This document shows positions 7,551 through 16,093 of a stretch of 64,000 nt of DNA, piece after piece. Source of the DNA: Terriglobia bacterium (GTDB taxonomy: Bacteria; Acidobacteriota; Terriglobia; Terriglobales; Acidobacteriaceae). Below the pieces are notes generated by a model that ran no database searches, had not been told where the DNA came from, and saw only the letters and a program-made list of their open reading frames with translations. The stretch spans positions 1-64,000 of the forward strand of contig JAIQFH010000045.1 of assembly GCA_020073385.1 (NCBI GenBank), in the 5' to 3' direction. Numbering within the stretch: position 1 is the stretch's first letter; each line of letters opens with the position of its first letter. Position numbers and translations under genes: made by a program.

Positions 7551-9629
7551 TTACATGATCGCTGTCGGCGGGGCCGGATCTTCGGGGCGGCCGGGGTTCA
7601 GTAGTGGAACCAGGATCATGACTGCGACCAGTGCGGCCATGGCAATCACACTGGTGATGGGATGCTTGCCGAGGGCGAACTCGTACAATTTGGTGCTGGC
7701 GTGCGGATCGTGCGCGAGCCGGCGCGCGAGGATCGCGGCGACGACGATCCCGCAGAGCGCCTCCCCGGCGATCAGCCCGGAGGCAGTCAGGACACCGGCA
7801 TTGTCCACGCGCGCTTTCTGCGCATCGTTGTAACCCCGTCGATCGCGCAGTTTGTCGGTCGCCCACCGGATCAAGCCGCCGACAAATATCGCAAATGTCG
7901 TTCCCAGCGGCAGATACATGCCCACAGAGAAGAGCATTACGCTCTTGACTTCGATCATGATCATCGCAATGCCCAACAGGATACCGACCACCACCAGAGG
8001 CCAGGCCATTTCGCCACCGACGATGCCCTTCGACAGCATAGCCATGAGACCGGCTTGCGGGGCGGGCAGATCAGGCGTCCCGAAGTGATAGACCTTGTCC
8101 AGCCAGAGGAGCGGGAAGAAAAGGACCAGCGACGCGACCACGATTCCGAACAAATCGCCGATCTGCATTTTGGAGGGTGTGCCGCCGAGGATGTGTCCAA
8201 CTTTTAAGTCTTGCAGCATCTCCCCCGCCACGGCTGAGGATACGCAGATCACCGCCGCGACTCCCAGGACCGCGGTAACTCCGCCTGCACCGGACACTCC
8301 CAAGGCGACCATGAGCAGTGCCGCAATCACCAGCGTGCACAGCGTGAGTCCGGAAACAGGGTTGTTGGAAGAGCCGATCATGCCGACCAGATTGCCGGAG
8401 ACCGCCGCGAAAAAGAAGCCGACGATGATCATTACGCTTGCTGCAACCAGCGATCCTGACAAGATTTTGGAAGCGGAGAGGTTTCCGGCGCCAGAGAGGA
8501 AGTAGTAATAGAGCAGAATCATGGCCAGAAACACGAGAGCGATTCCAGCGAAGATAGCCTTCGCTGGCAGATCTCGTTCGCTGCGGCCAGTGGCCGCGTG
8601 TGCCGCCGCCGATTTCTTCAGATCGGAAACAGCCCGCCCCAAGCCGACTGCAAGTTGCTTCCGCATCTTGAACAGAGTGTAGGTGGCGCCTACCAGCATG
8701 CCTCCCACGGCGATGGGACGCACGATGGAATAGTAGATCGCTCCCGCCAACAGATCCCATTCCAGAGGCTTGCCGCCAGGTTGAGCCGCTTGAATGTAGG
8801 GACCAACGATGAAGGTGAGAAGGGGGACCAGCAGTCCCCATGCCAAGACGCCTCCGGCGAAATTGAGAGCCCCCAACCGCGGACCAATGATGTAGCCGAC
8901 GCCCAAGTATGCGGGGCTGATATCGGGAGCGTTGAAGAGCGTGGCGCCGCCAGTCACAGTCGTAGTCACATTTGGGTTATCGCCGGTGCGCAGGAGAAGC
9001 CTCTTCCCCAGTTCGCTTATTCTCGGGTGGAGAGTGTTACCTGGTTTGAAAATGTTGACCTGCCCCAGCAGGAACATCAACGCGCCGAATCCCATGTTGG
9101 CGAAGAGGATCTTGGCTGCCTTGGCGCCTTGCTGTCCGGCTTTGTGAATTTCGGAGGCGGCCACGGATTCGGGATAAGGGAGCTCGGGATCTTCCACCAT
9201 GACGCGGCGGAGAAGGGTGACAAAGAGGATGCCGAGTGTTCCACCGATCAGCATGAGCGCGACCGCTTTCCAGTATTGGTCGCCGGTTAACCCGGGCCAG
9301 AGGCCTGCCATGACGAACGCCGGGATGGTAAAGACTGCCCCAGCTGCGACCGATTCGCCGATCGAACCGACAGTTCGCGCGATGTTTTCTTCGAGGAGCG
9401 AGCCCTTCATCAGCCGCAGCAGGGCCATGCCAATGACGGCGGCGGGATAGGTGGCGGCGATTGTCATGCCAGCCTTCAAACCGAGGTAGGCGTTCGCCGA
9501 ACCCAGGATGGCGGTCATCACCAGGCCGATCAGCAGGGCGCGGAGGGTGAATTCCTTCATGTCCATCGTTTCAGGGACGTAGGGCACGTGTTTCTTTTTG
9601 GGGGGAAGTTCTGTGACTGGGCTGCTCAT
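7551..9629 (-). CDS. OPT family oligopeptide transporter
   Basis: The 692-residue inner-membrane protein is of the oligopeptide transporter (OPT) superfamily, which moves peptides or metal chelates with a cation gradient. After a short cytoplasmic N-terminus it begins with FTLRALLIGLVMTAILGSANAYLGLKAG, the typical first helix pair of the bacterial OPT group, and has more than a dozen hydrophobic segments. Conserved pieces include GSSNNPVSGLT and AGEALCGI. The substrate cannot be read from sequence. It is transcribed away from the small zinc-ribbon gene at 9965 across a shared upstream region. Confidence 0.92.
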   Translation of the reverse strand: MSSPVTELPPKKKHVPYVPETMDMKEFTLRALLIGLVMTAILGSANAYLGLKAGMTIAATYPAAVIGMALLRLMKGSLLEENIARTVGSIGESVAAGAVFTIPAFVMAGLWPGLTGDQYWKAVALMLIGGTLGILFVTLLRRVMVEDPELPYPESVAASEIHKAGQQGAKAAKILFANMGFGALMFLLGQVNIFKPGNTLHPRISELGKRLLLRTGDNPNVTTTVTGGATLFNAPDISPAYLGVGYIIGPRLGALNFAGGVLAWGLLVPLLTFIVGPYIQAAQPGGKPLEWDLLAGAIYYSIVRPIAVGGMLVGATYTLFKMRKQLAVGLGRAVSDLKKSAAAHAATGRSERDLPAKAIFAGIALVFLAMILLYYYFLSGAGNLSASKILSGSLVAASVMIIVGFFFAAVSGNLVGMIGSSNNPVSGLTLCTLVIAALLMVALGVSGAGGVTAVLGVAAVICVSSAVAGEMLQDLKVGHILGGTPSKMQIGDLFGIVVASLVLFFPLLWLDKVYHFGTPDLPAPQAGLMAMLSKGIVGGEMAWPLVVVGILLGIAMIMIEVKSVMLFSVGMYLPLGTTFAIFVGGLIRWATDKLRDRRGYNDAQKARVDNAGVLTASGLIAGEALCGIVVAAILARRLAHDPHASTKLYEFALGKHPITSVIAMAALVAVMILVPLLNPGRPEDPAPPTAIM

Positions 9630-9964
9630 GGGCGGAATCCTTTTAGGGCGTGGGATGGGAGCACTGTTGTCTGCATTGCCTTATGAGGCGGATTCGAAGC
9701 AACGGCGCACGTTAGCACGCGGCAAGGGGACGTGACAAGTGCAGGGGCGAGGGACTGTCCGATTCGAGGTGCAAAGAGGTCAACTTCCCCACCCTGTCTT
9801 CGCAAAAACCGCGAAGACAAGAGTGGGGCGCACCCGCTGCGATTCCTGCTTCCGGCCTCGCCGATGTACTACAGGAGATTGAGGAGTGGTTCAGACTGGG
9901 GGCGGAGGTGTAAAATAAGGTCAACCTGTTCACCCTTCGTAATTCGAGTTCTGAGGTGCAGTGT
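9630..9964. other. Divergent upstream region with a hairpin
   Basis: No gene is seen. The region must carry the promoters of the OPT gene (minus) and the zinc-ribbon gene (plus). It contains a strong hairpin at 9787-9827: TGTCTTCGC and GCGAAGACA arms flanked by CCCAC and GTGGG. I could not assign -35/-10 boxes with confidence. Confidence 0.5.
9787..9827. repeat. Hairpin with TGTCTTCGC arms
   Basis: A 9-bp perfect stem around an A-rich loop, extended by CCCAC/GTGGG pairs. There is no T-run on either side, so it is not a standard intrinsic terminator. It lies between divergent genes. Confidence 0.6.
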
Positions 9965-10225
9965 ATGAGTCCTTCCCCCGGTTCGCGTTTTGCCCCGCCT
10001 TATCGATGCCATGATTGTGGAAGTGAAGTAGGATTCCGCTCCCGGCGCCGCACTTTAATGGAGCGATTTCTACTGCCGCTGTTTCTATTGCAGCCAGTAA
10101 GGTGCGGCGAGTGCTTTCGCCGGGATTACCGGCTGATCTTCACGAAGGTTGGTGACCGTTTATCGGACACGCCGCGGATGATGCCGAAGAAGCATACGGT
10201 CACGCCCAATCGCAACGTTGCCTAG
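9965..10225 (+). CDS. Small zinc-ribbon-like protein
   Basis: The product is 86 residues when started at the ATG at 9965, which has GAGGTG six bases upstream; an upstream ATG at 9956 lacks this. Two cysteine pairs, CHDCG and CGECF, are separated by about 32 residues containing a hydrophobic stretch (ERFLLPLFLLQPV). This layout suggests a zinc ribbon with a membrane-proximal or buried helix between the knuckles. No function is known to me. Confidence 0.6.
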   Translation: MSPSPGSRFAPPYRCHDCGSEVGFRSRRRTLMERFLLPLFLLQPVRCGECFRRDYRLIFTKVGDRLSDTPRMMPKKHTVTPNRNVA

Positions 10226-10440
10226 GCGCGCGAATCACCGCTATACTGTGAGAACATTGACCGCGGACCGAATTTTCGCCGCGGAGGTGTGAGGAGGCTG
10301 TCTTCAGCAGTAGTGAGGACCGAATCCGGGCTGCTCAGGCCACCATTGCAGAAGCTAGGCGCTCTATTGTCTCCGGGCGGAGTGGGTCGAGTTTTCCGCG
10401 CAATTGGTTTCGCGGCGCCGCCGAGGGTCTCTTCTCTGTT

Positions 10441-11304
10441 TTGTTCCCTTCCGAGTGCCGCCTCTGCGGCTTGTCTCTGCTGAATATCTCGCGTCTGCCA
10501 GTTTGCCCCGAGTGCCTGGCAGGGATCCGTGCGATACGCGGCAAGGTGTGCTCCATCTGCGGGGAGCGAGTTCTCTCTTCTTACGCGCAGTGTGATCCTG
10601 ACGGAATGACTCGATGCCCAGTGTGCCGGCGGGTGGATCGACCGTTTCTACGGGCTGTGGCGTATGGCAGTTATGACGGCGGTTTGCGCGAGTTGATTCA
10701 CTTGCTGAAATACAACCAGGTGCGACCTGCGGCCGGAGTGTTGGGGCGCATGCTGGCAGAGGCCATCGCGGGGCTGGAGCCGGAGTTTGGAGCGGACAAG
10801 ATACTTGTCATTCCGGTGCCGTTGTACAAGGGCAGGCGGCGACAACGGGGGTTCAATCAGGCGGAGTTGATCGCTCGTGCGGCATTGAAGGCTTATACAG
10901 CGGGAGAGCGATTGCTGCTGGCGACAGATACATTGCTTCGTACGCGGGCTACGCAGTCGCAGATCGGTTTGACCAGCCATCAGCGGCGGGAAAATATGCG
11001 AGGAGCATTCGCGGTCGCGCGTGCCGCGGAAGTTACTGGCCTCGAAATCGTGCTCGTAGATGATGTCTATACCACGGGGACAACGGCGACGGAGTGTGCC
11101 CGGGTGCTGCGCAAGGCGGGAGCCGCCAAGGTGTGGGTGGCGACGGTGGCGCGGACGCTGAAACTGGCATCTAAGAATATTGATTTCGATTCGCCTGAAG
11201 CTGCTGAGGAAAGTTTCAAGGTTTCAGAGTTTCAAGGTTTCAAGGACAAAACTGAATCAGCAGAGCAGTTCGATCAGGAACACCTTGAGACTTTGAAACC
11301 TTGA
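10441..11304 (+). CDS. comF: ComF family phosphoribosyltransferase-like protein
   Basis: This 287-residue protein resembles ComF/GntX, a phosphoribosyltransferase-fold protein linked to DNA uptake in competent bacteria. Zinc-finger cysteines lie at the N-terminus (CRLCG, CPEC, CSICG, CPVC), and the PRPP-binding loop is VLVDDVYTTGTTATEC. The RRQRGFNQAE and SQIGLTSHQRRENM motifs are typical. The TTG at 10441 gives the usual N-terminus; the frame stays open upstream to about 10261 but has no ATG. The last 30 residues, from about FKVSEFQGF on, are encoded by an 8-nt repeat array and are not part of the family fold. Confidence 0.88.
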   Translation: MFPSECRLCGLSLLNISRLPVCPECLAGIRAIRGKVCSICGERVLSSYAQCDPDGMTRCPVCRRVDRPFLRAVAYGSYDGGLRELIHLLKYNQVRPAAGVLGRMLAEAIAGLEPEFGADKILVIPVPLYKGRRRQRGFNQAELIARAALKAYTAGERLLLATDTLLRTRATQSQIGLTSHQRRENMRGAFAVARAAEVTGLEIVLVDDVYTTGTTATECARVLRKAGAAKVWVATVARTLKLASKNIDFDSPEAAEESFKVSEFQGFKDKTESAEQFDQEHLETLKP

Positions 11305-11315
11305 AACTTTGAACC
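11213..11315. repeat. 8-nt array hairpin inside the 3' end of comF
   Basis: The left arm has four 8-nt units (GTTTCAAG, GTTTCAGA, GTTTCAAG, GTTTCAAG; 11213-11244). The right arm at 11284-11315 has four units of the complementary type (CTTGAGAC, TTTGAAAC, CTTGAAAC, TTTGAACC). About 39 bases separate the arms. The array is translated as the C-terminal tail of ComF and contains its stop codon. The same unit family occurs at 11929, 12393 and 57516. Confidence 0.85.
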
Positions 11316-11324
11316 CCGGAATTT

Positions 11325-11927
11325 ATGTCATTGCGGATGGAACACGACCCAGGATCCCGGCATGCCGCCAGCATGTACTCGCTGGCGGCTCCGCACCGCC
11401 ATGGAGACGGGCATGCGCTGCTTTCTCCTGTTCTTGTCCTGAATGCGTCCTATGAGCCGATTAATGTGTGCGCCGCGCGACGGGCGCTGGTGCTTGTGTT
11501 GAAGGGCGTCGCCATGACTGAAGAGGAGAACGGGCACTTTCTGCATTCGGCGCGGGTCGCGATGCGTTTGCCGTCGGTGATCCGACTGCTGGAGTACCGG
11601 CGGATCCCGCACCAGAGCCGCGCGCTGTCGCGGAAGAACATCCTGCTGCGTGATCGGAATACCTGCCAGTATTGCGCGACCGTTCTGCCTTCGAGCGAGT
11701 TGACGCTTGACCATGTCATTCCACGGTCGCGCGGAGGTTCGTCTACCTGGGAAAATCTCGTTGCCTGCTGCCATCCGTGCAACCGGCGCAAGGGGAACCA
11801 GTTCCCTGCCGAGTCGGGCATGAAACTGATGCGGGAGCCGCGCGCGTTCAATCTGCATACCAGCCGGCACATTATGCGGCTGATGGGGCGGTCGGACGAT
11901 AAGTGGCGGAAGTACCTCTTCTACTGA
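11325..11927 (+). CDS. HNH endonuclease
   Basis: A 200-residue protein with a C-terminal HNH nuclease domain: two CxxC pairs (CQYC and CHPC) frame [13 protein letters not shown] and [14 protein letters not shown], the metal- and DNA-binding core. The N-terminal half has [19 protein letters not shown], typical of the widespread stand-alone HNH proteins of actinobacteria and acidobacteria. The exact start is uncertain; the first 35 residues are not conserved-looking and no clear ribosome binding site is present. Its biological target is unknown. Confidence 0.88.
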   Translation: MSLRMEHDPGSRHAASMYSLAAPHRHGDGHALLSPVLVLNASYEPINVCAARRALVLVLKGVAMTEEENGHFLHSARVAMRLPSVIRLLEYRRIPHQSRALSRKNILLRDRNTCQYCATVLPSSELTLDHVIPRSRGGSSTWENLVACCHPCNRRKGNQFPAESGMKLMREPRAFNLHTSRHIMRLMGRSDDKWRKYLFY

Positions 11928-11928
11928 C

Positions 11929-11952
11929 GTTTCAGAGTTTCAAGGTTTCAAA
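11929..11952. repeat. 8-nt array, left flank of the four-helix-bundle gene
   Basis: Three tandem 8-nt units: GTTTCAGA, GTTTCAAG, GTTTCAAA. It begins two bases after the HNH stop codon. An inverted array of the same family is at 12393-12424, so the gene between them is bracketed by inverted repeats. Confidence 0.8.
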
Positions 11953-12022
11953 GTGGAACTGCGCCCCTGCCAAATTTCAACTTTAGCTTGAGTCTTCGTG
12001 TGGAGATACCTAGACTCTGGCT

Positions 12023-12397
12023 GTGGCGCGCTCTTATCGAGAACTCCTCGTCTGGCAGAAGGCAAAAGCTCTCGCGGTACACCTTTACCGCTCGACTGAA
12101 CGATTTCCCAAGACGGAGACGTACGGCCTGACTTCTCAGATGCGGCGCGCGGCAGTTTCTGTGGTCTCGAATATTGCCGAGGGGCAAGGGCGGCTGACCT
12201 CTGGCGAATTCCTGCATTTCTTGGGGCAGGCCAGAGGCTCATTACTTGAACTCGATACCCAACTTGCGATCGCGCTCGATCTCGCATATCTGGATCAGGG
12301 GGAGCAAATGATGCTCGCTGAGGAAATTTACCAAGTCCTCGGTCTACTAAATCGCCTAATCGACTCCCTGCGCCGCAAACATGCGGCTGTGCCTTGA
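12023..12397 (+). CDS. Four-helix-bundle protein (23S rRNA intervening-sequence protein family)
   Basis: This 124-residue protein starts with GTG and belongs to the S23/IVP four-helix-bundle family, related to proteins encoded in 23S rRNA insertions and to the Avd proteins of diversity-generating retroelements. Marks are YRELLVWQKAKALAVHLYRS, FPKTETYGLTSQMRRAAVSVVSNIAEG and an FLxFLGQARGSLLELDTQL helix. Function is not established; nucleic-acid binding is suspected. No rRNA or reverse transcriptase is nearby. Its stop codon lies within the 8-nt repeat array that follows it. Confidence 0.9.
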   Translation: MARSYRELLVWQKAKALAVHLYRSTERFPKTETYGLTSQMRRAAVSVVSNIAEGQGRLTSGEFLHFLGQARGSLLELDTQLAIALDLAYLDQGEQMMLAEEIYQVLGLLNRLIDSLRRKHAAVP

Positions 12398-12424
12398 AAC
12401 TCTGAGACTTTGAAACATTGAAAC
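12393..12424. repeat. 8-nt array, right flank of the four-helix-bundle gene
   Basis: Four tandem units CTTGAAAC, TCTGAGAC, TTTGAAAC, ATTGAAAC, complementary in type to the left flank at 11929. The TGA stop of the gene (12395-12397) is part of the first unit. Confidence 0.8.
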
Positions 12425-12461
12425 CTGCTTACTGAGGCTTCATCTCATCCGCTTTTGCTCA

Positions 12462-12494
12462 CCTCGCGGCCAAGAGCGCCGCTCAGGATGACAA
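12462..12494. repeat. Half copy of the TTGTCATCCTGAGC palindromic repeat
   Basis: Only the right arm is present: CTCGCGGCCAAGAGCGCCGC followed by TCAGGATGACAA. It matches the right arms of the copies at 3594, 6034 and 6585. The left arm is missing or decayed. Confidence 0.7.
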
Positions 12495-12525
12495 TGCTTT
12501 CTTCGACGGATTGAGTGCTTGTGCT

Positions 12526-14757
12526 CTACGACGGCTTCCATCCGACGCGTGCCAGAAGATTCTTCCATTTGGTCTGTCTGTACTTGCGATCCTCGAGGCG
12601 GCGTAGTAGGAAATACTCGTTGATCGGGCGGTCGTCCTGGAGTGCGGGCACGTTGGGAGCCCGGGCGATGATTTCGTCCAGGGAGACTTCTTGCTTCAAC
12701 ACGCGCGCGAATTGTTCCTCAGCATCGGTGGCCGGGCCCCACTCGACGATATCGATGGCCGCCGCTGGCGGGAGATGGCTCGCGAGAGTGGCGGCGGAGT
12801 ATGAAGGAATAGGAGCATCGCTGGCCAAGAAATGAAATCCCCAGCTTTCGACGGAGCGGAAGGCGCGAACATAGCGGAAGGATTGCTTCAGGGACTTGGC
12901 GACTGAGGCGGGAATGGCGGGATCGTAGTCGACAGCGACCGGGTACCATTGCTGCAGAATGCCACCGGGTCGCAGGTGCTGCCTGGCGATCGCGTAAAAC
13001 TCTTTTGAGTAAAGCAGACTTGAAGCGGCGGCTTCCACCGGAGGCGGGGGATCGAGCACGATGACGTCATACAAGGCCGGGGAGCGCTCGAGATAGAAAC
13101 GGCCATCGTTCACCACGATGTGGGAACGGGGCGATTGTTCGAGTTGTTCGGCGTCAGCGTGGAAGTAGGGAAACACCGAGACCACGCTGGGTACCAGTTC
13201 GACGGCGGTGGAGGAAATTCCCCACGAGAGCATGGACCGATGGGTTGTGCCCATTCCAAAACAGATGATGAGAGCGTTTTGCGGCGGACTTTGGAGAAAT
13301 GCCAATGGCAGATGAGCCATCATCTTGGTGATCGGCGTCAAGCCAGTCATACCGATCCCATTCACCAGCAGCAGTTTGCCCCTTCCCGATCCCAAGGCCG
13401 TGACCGTCGCAGTGCTGTCGCGGCGCACTTCCCGCGGAGAGAAGCGGGTTTCATAGTCGTTGGTGGCAACCACCAATACCAGCGAAATGAAAGAAACCAG
13501 CGCCGGCTTCCAGATGGACGGCGCTTGCGTGTCGGGAGCAAGAGGAGTGGTGGCGGAGCGCGTACGGAAGCTGACTACGATCCAGGGAAGCGCACAGGCC
13601 AAGAGAGTGTAGCGTTCGCCCAGTAACGGGAGCAGCACGAATCCTGAGACGAGCGGACCGAACACGCAGCCTGCGATGTTGATGGCGTAACCAACGCCGG
13701 CGCGGTCGGGGTCACCTTGTGCAACACCATCCACGACCATGGGCGTTATCCAACCCACGATGAAAGAAAAGGGGACGATGCTCAGCACGCGCAGGTAATA
13801 AATGAAGGGCAGCCGAGGGTCACAAATTAGTAACGGAAGCACAGCCGAGAGAGCCAGCAATGCGAACAAGAGGCCAGACGCGTTTTGCTGCGCAGGTTTC
13901 AACCTGCGATAAAACTGGGAACCAAGATAAGTTGCGCCCAGGTAGAGGCCGAGAATGGTCGCGAATGCATAAACCATAGTGCCCAAGCCGGGCGTGAAAA
14001 GGCGGATCCAAACGACCTCGGCCGCCATGCTGGTGAGACCTGTGCCGAAGAGCACGTAATAAGGCCAGCGGCTGGTTGGTGCCGGTCGTGGTTGGGGCGC
14101 GGAGCTGGCAGTTTCTCTGTTCGCGACTTCTCCTGGGCGTAAAGATAATAGGAACGCAGATGTGGCAAGACACAGGTTCAGAGCCGCGCCCACATGCAAG
14201 GTTCCGTGGAATCCGCGCTTCTCGATCAGCAGCAGAGGAATTGCTGCGCCCGCCATCGCACCCAGCACGTTGGCCAGATACAGGTAGCTGAACGACCGCG
14301 GCGACTCTGCGGAACGTCTCTCCTGGATGGCCGCCATGGCGAAGGGAAAAGTGGCTCCCATGCAGGCACACCAGGGCACCAGAGTGATCCCGATCCAAAG
14401 TCCAGCGAGAATGTAGTAGAGGGAGAGCGAGAGGGGATGGCCGGCGTCGAGTCGCTCCAGAAAGGCCCGTCCGAAAACCAGTTCTCGCGGAACGGCCAGC
14501 GCAGAGGCGCCGATCAGAAGTTCCACCAGTGCGTAGAGGCGCAAGCTTGGGAGCCGATGGGCCTTGCGCACATAGCGACCGGCCACAAAGGACCCTAATC
14601 CGAGGCCGATCATGAACGCCGACAGGACGATCGAAACTAGCGCAGTGGTGACTGCAAACTGCGCCATCGCCAAGCGCAGCCATACCAGCTCGTAGAGAAT
14701 GCTGCAAAAGCCTGAGACCAGGAAGAAGCCAAAGTACCAGCGCACGAGATCGCCCAT
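12526..14757 (-). CDS. Fused membrane (MFS-like) and spermidine-synthase-like protein
   Basis: A 743-residue fusion. The N-terminal ~430 residues hold about a dozen transmembrane helices of the MFS-like type often joined to SpeE domains (FFLVSGFCSILYELVWLRL at the start). The C-terminal ~300 residues resemble the SAM-binding fold of spermidine synthase: ALIICFGMGTTHRSML, VVNDGRFYLE, YDVIVLDPPPP and LRPGGILQQW. The usual acidic GGGDGG loop and the DSSDP active-site aspartates are altered, so classical polyamine synthesis is doubtful. It is likely an inner-membrane protein of unknown substrate. It is a single gene. Confidence 0.85.
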   Translation of the reverse strand: MGDLVRWYFGFFLVSGFCSILYELVWLRLAMAQFAVTTALVSIVLSAFMIGLGLGSFVAGRYVRKAHRLPSLRLYALVELLIGASALAVPRELVFGRAFLERLDAGHPLSLSLYYILAGLWIGITLVPWCACMGATFPFAMAAIQERRSAESPRSFSYLYLANVLGAMAGAAIPLLLIEKRGFHGTLHVGAALNLCLATSAFLLSLRPGEVANRETASSAPQPRPAPTSRWPYYVLFGTGLTSMAAEVVWIRLFTPGLGTMVYAFATILGLYLGATYLGSQFYRRLKPAQQNASGLLFALLALSAVLPLLICDPRLPFIYYLRVLSIVPFSFIVGWITPMVVDGVAQGDPDRAGVGYAINIAGCVFGPLVSGFVLLPLLGERYTLLACALPWIVVSFRTRSATTPLAPDTQAPSIWKPALVSFISLVLVVATNDYETRFSPREVRRDSTATVTALGSGRGKLLLVNGIGMTGLTPITKMMAHLPLAFLQSPPQNALIICFGMGTTHRSMLSWGISSTAVELVPSVVSVFPYFHADAEQLEQSPRSHIVVNDGRFYLERSPALYDVIVLDPPPPVEAAASSLLYSKEFYAIARQHLRPGGILQQWYPVAVDYDPAIPASVAKSLKQSFRYVRAFRSVESWGFHFLASDAPIPSYSAATLASHLPPAAAIDIVEWGPATDAEEQFARVLKQEVSLDEIIARAPNVPALQDDRPINEYFLLRRLEDRKYRQTKWKNLLARVGWKPS

Positions 14758-14881
14758 ACTCCAGGAAAAGGTTTTGGTGAGACCTGTGTATTTAATCAGG
14801 AGTATCGTAGCTACGCAACCGCGGCGCGTCGTTCCTCATGCGCACGGAGAAACAATTTCAGCGGCGGATTTCAAGCTGGTG

Positions 14882-15775
14882 CTATTTCTGCGGCGGCTTC
14901 TGCTCTGGCGGCTTCTTCTGATCCGACGGATTGTTCTGGTCCGGCTTCTGATCCGCCTTGGGGATTTCTTTGCCCTCGTACAGAATCTTCACGTTGGACC
15001 CGAACCGCTTGTAGTCTTCGTACTTCACGATTTCGCGGATGCGGACGTCTCCGGTGTTGAAGTGGAGTTCGTCGTCGGCTTTGGTGTAGACGGGGAACCA
15101 GTACTGGCCGTCGATCTGTTGGCGCCAGGTGGTGAACTTGGGGAAGAGATTTTCCTGATCTCCCCGCTTTTTGACTTCGTTGCAGGGGCGCCCATTGCAT
15201 ACGTCGGGAACGGTCTTGCCGTAGGTCTTAACGATTTGAAAGTCGTGATCGTCGACCCACACGCGTCCCTGAAAATAGCGTTTCTTACCTTCAATCTTCT
15301 TCGGTGCGATATCGAATACGTAGCAATGCAGTTCGTCTTCCTGCTGCTGGCCGACATAGAGGATGTTGTAGTCGGGGAGTTCCTCGGTGGTCAGAACAAA
15401 TGGCAGGCGGTGGCGGATGTCGGCGAAATCTTCCTGCGACATGTAAATCTTCTGTAGGCTCGACTGCGGGGCGAACACCACGTTCTCGATGCGCTTACCT
15501 TTGTCGTCGAAGAGGACATCGAACACTTCGCGATATTCGCCGTCGACCGTTTCGCCGTCAACGGTTTGGACCTTTACGCTCTGCCGGTAAGTGTACTGGT
15601 CGCGGGCTTTGGCGAATTCGGTCTCTTTGGCGGCGAAACGCTTGATAATTTCGTCGGGAGTCGTGTCTTTCGGAGGCGAACTGTCGAGCGGGCCTTCCTG
15701 AGCGGAGGCAGGCAGGACCGCCAGTCCGCCGGCGAGCAGAGTAAGGCACAAAAGGAGACGAATGATAAGCTTCAT
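14882..15775 (-). CDS. Exported LolA-like outer-membrane lipoprotein-sorting family protein
   Basis: The 297-residue protein begins with a signal peptide (KLIIRLLLCLTLLAGGLAVLPASAQ). The body consists of beta-strand segments such as YTYRQSVKVQTVDG, YREVFDVLFDDKGKR, RYFQGRVWVDDHDFQIVKTYGK and RQQIDGQYWFPVYTKADDELHF, the pattern of the LolA/LppX-like convex sheet proteins common in acidobacteria. The C-terminus is a Lys/Pro/Gln-rich tail. I infer a periplasmic role in binding lipid or lipoprotein; the ligand is unknown. Confidence 0.75.
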   Translation of the reverse strand: MKLIIRLLLCLTLLAGGLAVLPASAQEGPLDSSPPKDTTPDEIIKRFAAKETEFAKARDQYTYRQSVKVQTVDGETVDGEYREVFDVLFDDKGKRIENVVFAPQSSLQKIYMSQEDFADIRHRLPFVLTTEELPDYNILYVGQQQEDELHCYVFDIAPKKIEGKKRYFQGRVWVDDHDFQIVKTYGKTVPDVCNGRPCNEVKKRGDQENLFPKFTTWRQQIDGQYWFPVYTKADDELHFNTGDVRIREIVKYEDYKRFGSNVKILYEGKEIPKADQKPDQNNPSDQKKPPEQKPPQK

Positions 15776-16093
15776 GGCTCTAGTGTATCGAATCGCGGCG
15801 GCGCTAGGGACGCCAGCGGCAACTCTCTATTGTGATTCGGTGGGGACTAGATACGTTGCCTACGTAGGCAGACACCGCGGCGACCCTACCCTCCAACCCC
15901 TCTCCGCTCAGTGAGGCTGGAGGGAGGGTGCTGCAGTTCTGCCGCTAACTTGGATGCCTTCAGGGATAAGAGGTTGCCGTTGGGTAGTGAGCTGCGCGGG
16001 GAAAGGGCCTGTTAACTTTGGGGGGTCGAACGCACAGGGATGGTGCGTGCAGAATTTAGATTGTCCGTAACGAGGAATCGCACGGGCCGAATC
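15776..16093. other. Divergent upstream region
   Basis: No gene is seen. It lies between the LolA-like gene (minus) and yggU (plus). A purine/pyrimidine inverted repeat at about 15887-15930 (CCCTCCAACCCCTCTCCGCT against GGCTGGAGGGAGGGT) could fold into a hairpin. An in-frame ATG at 16040 could extend yggU at its N-terminus. Confidence 0.45.
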
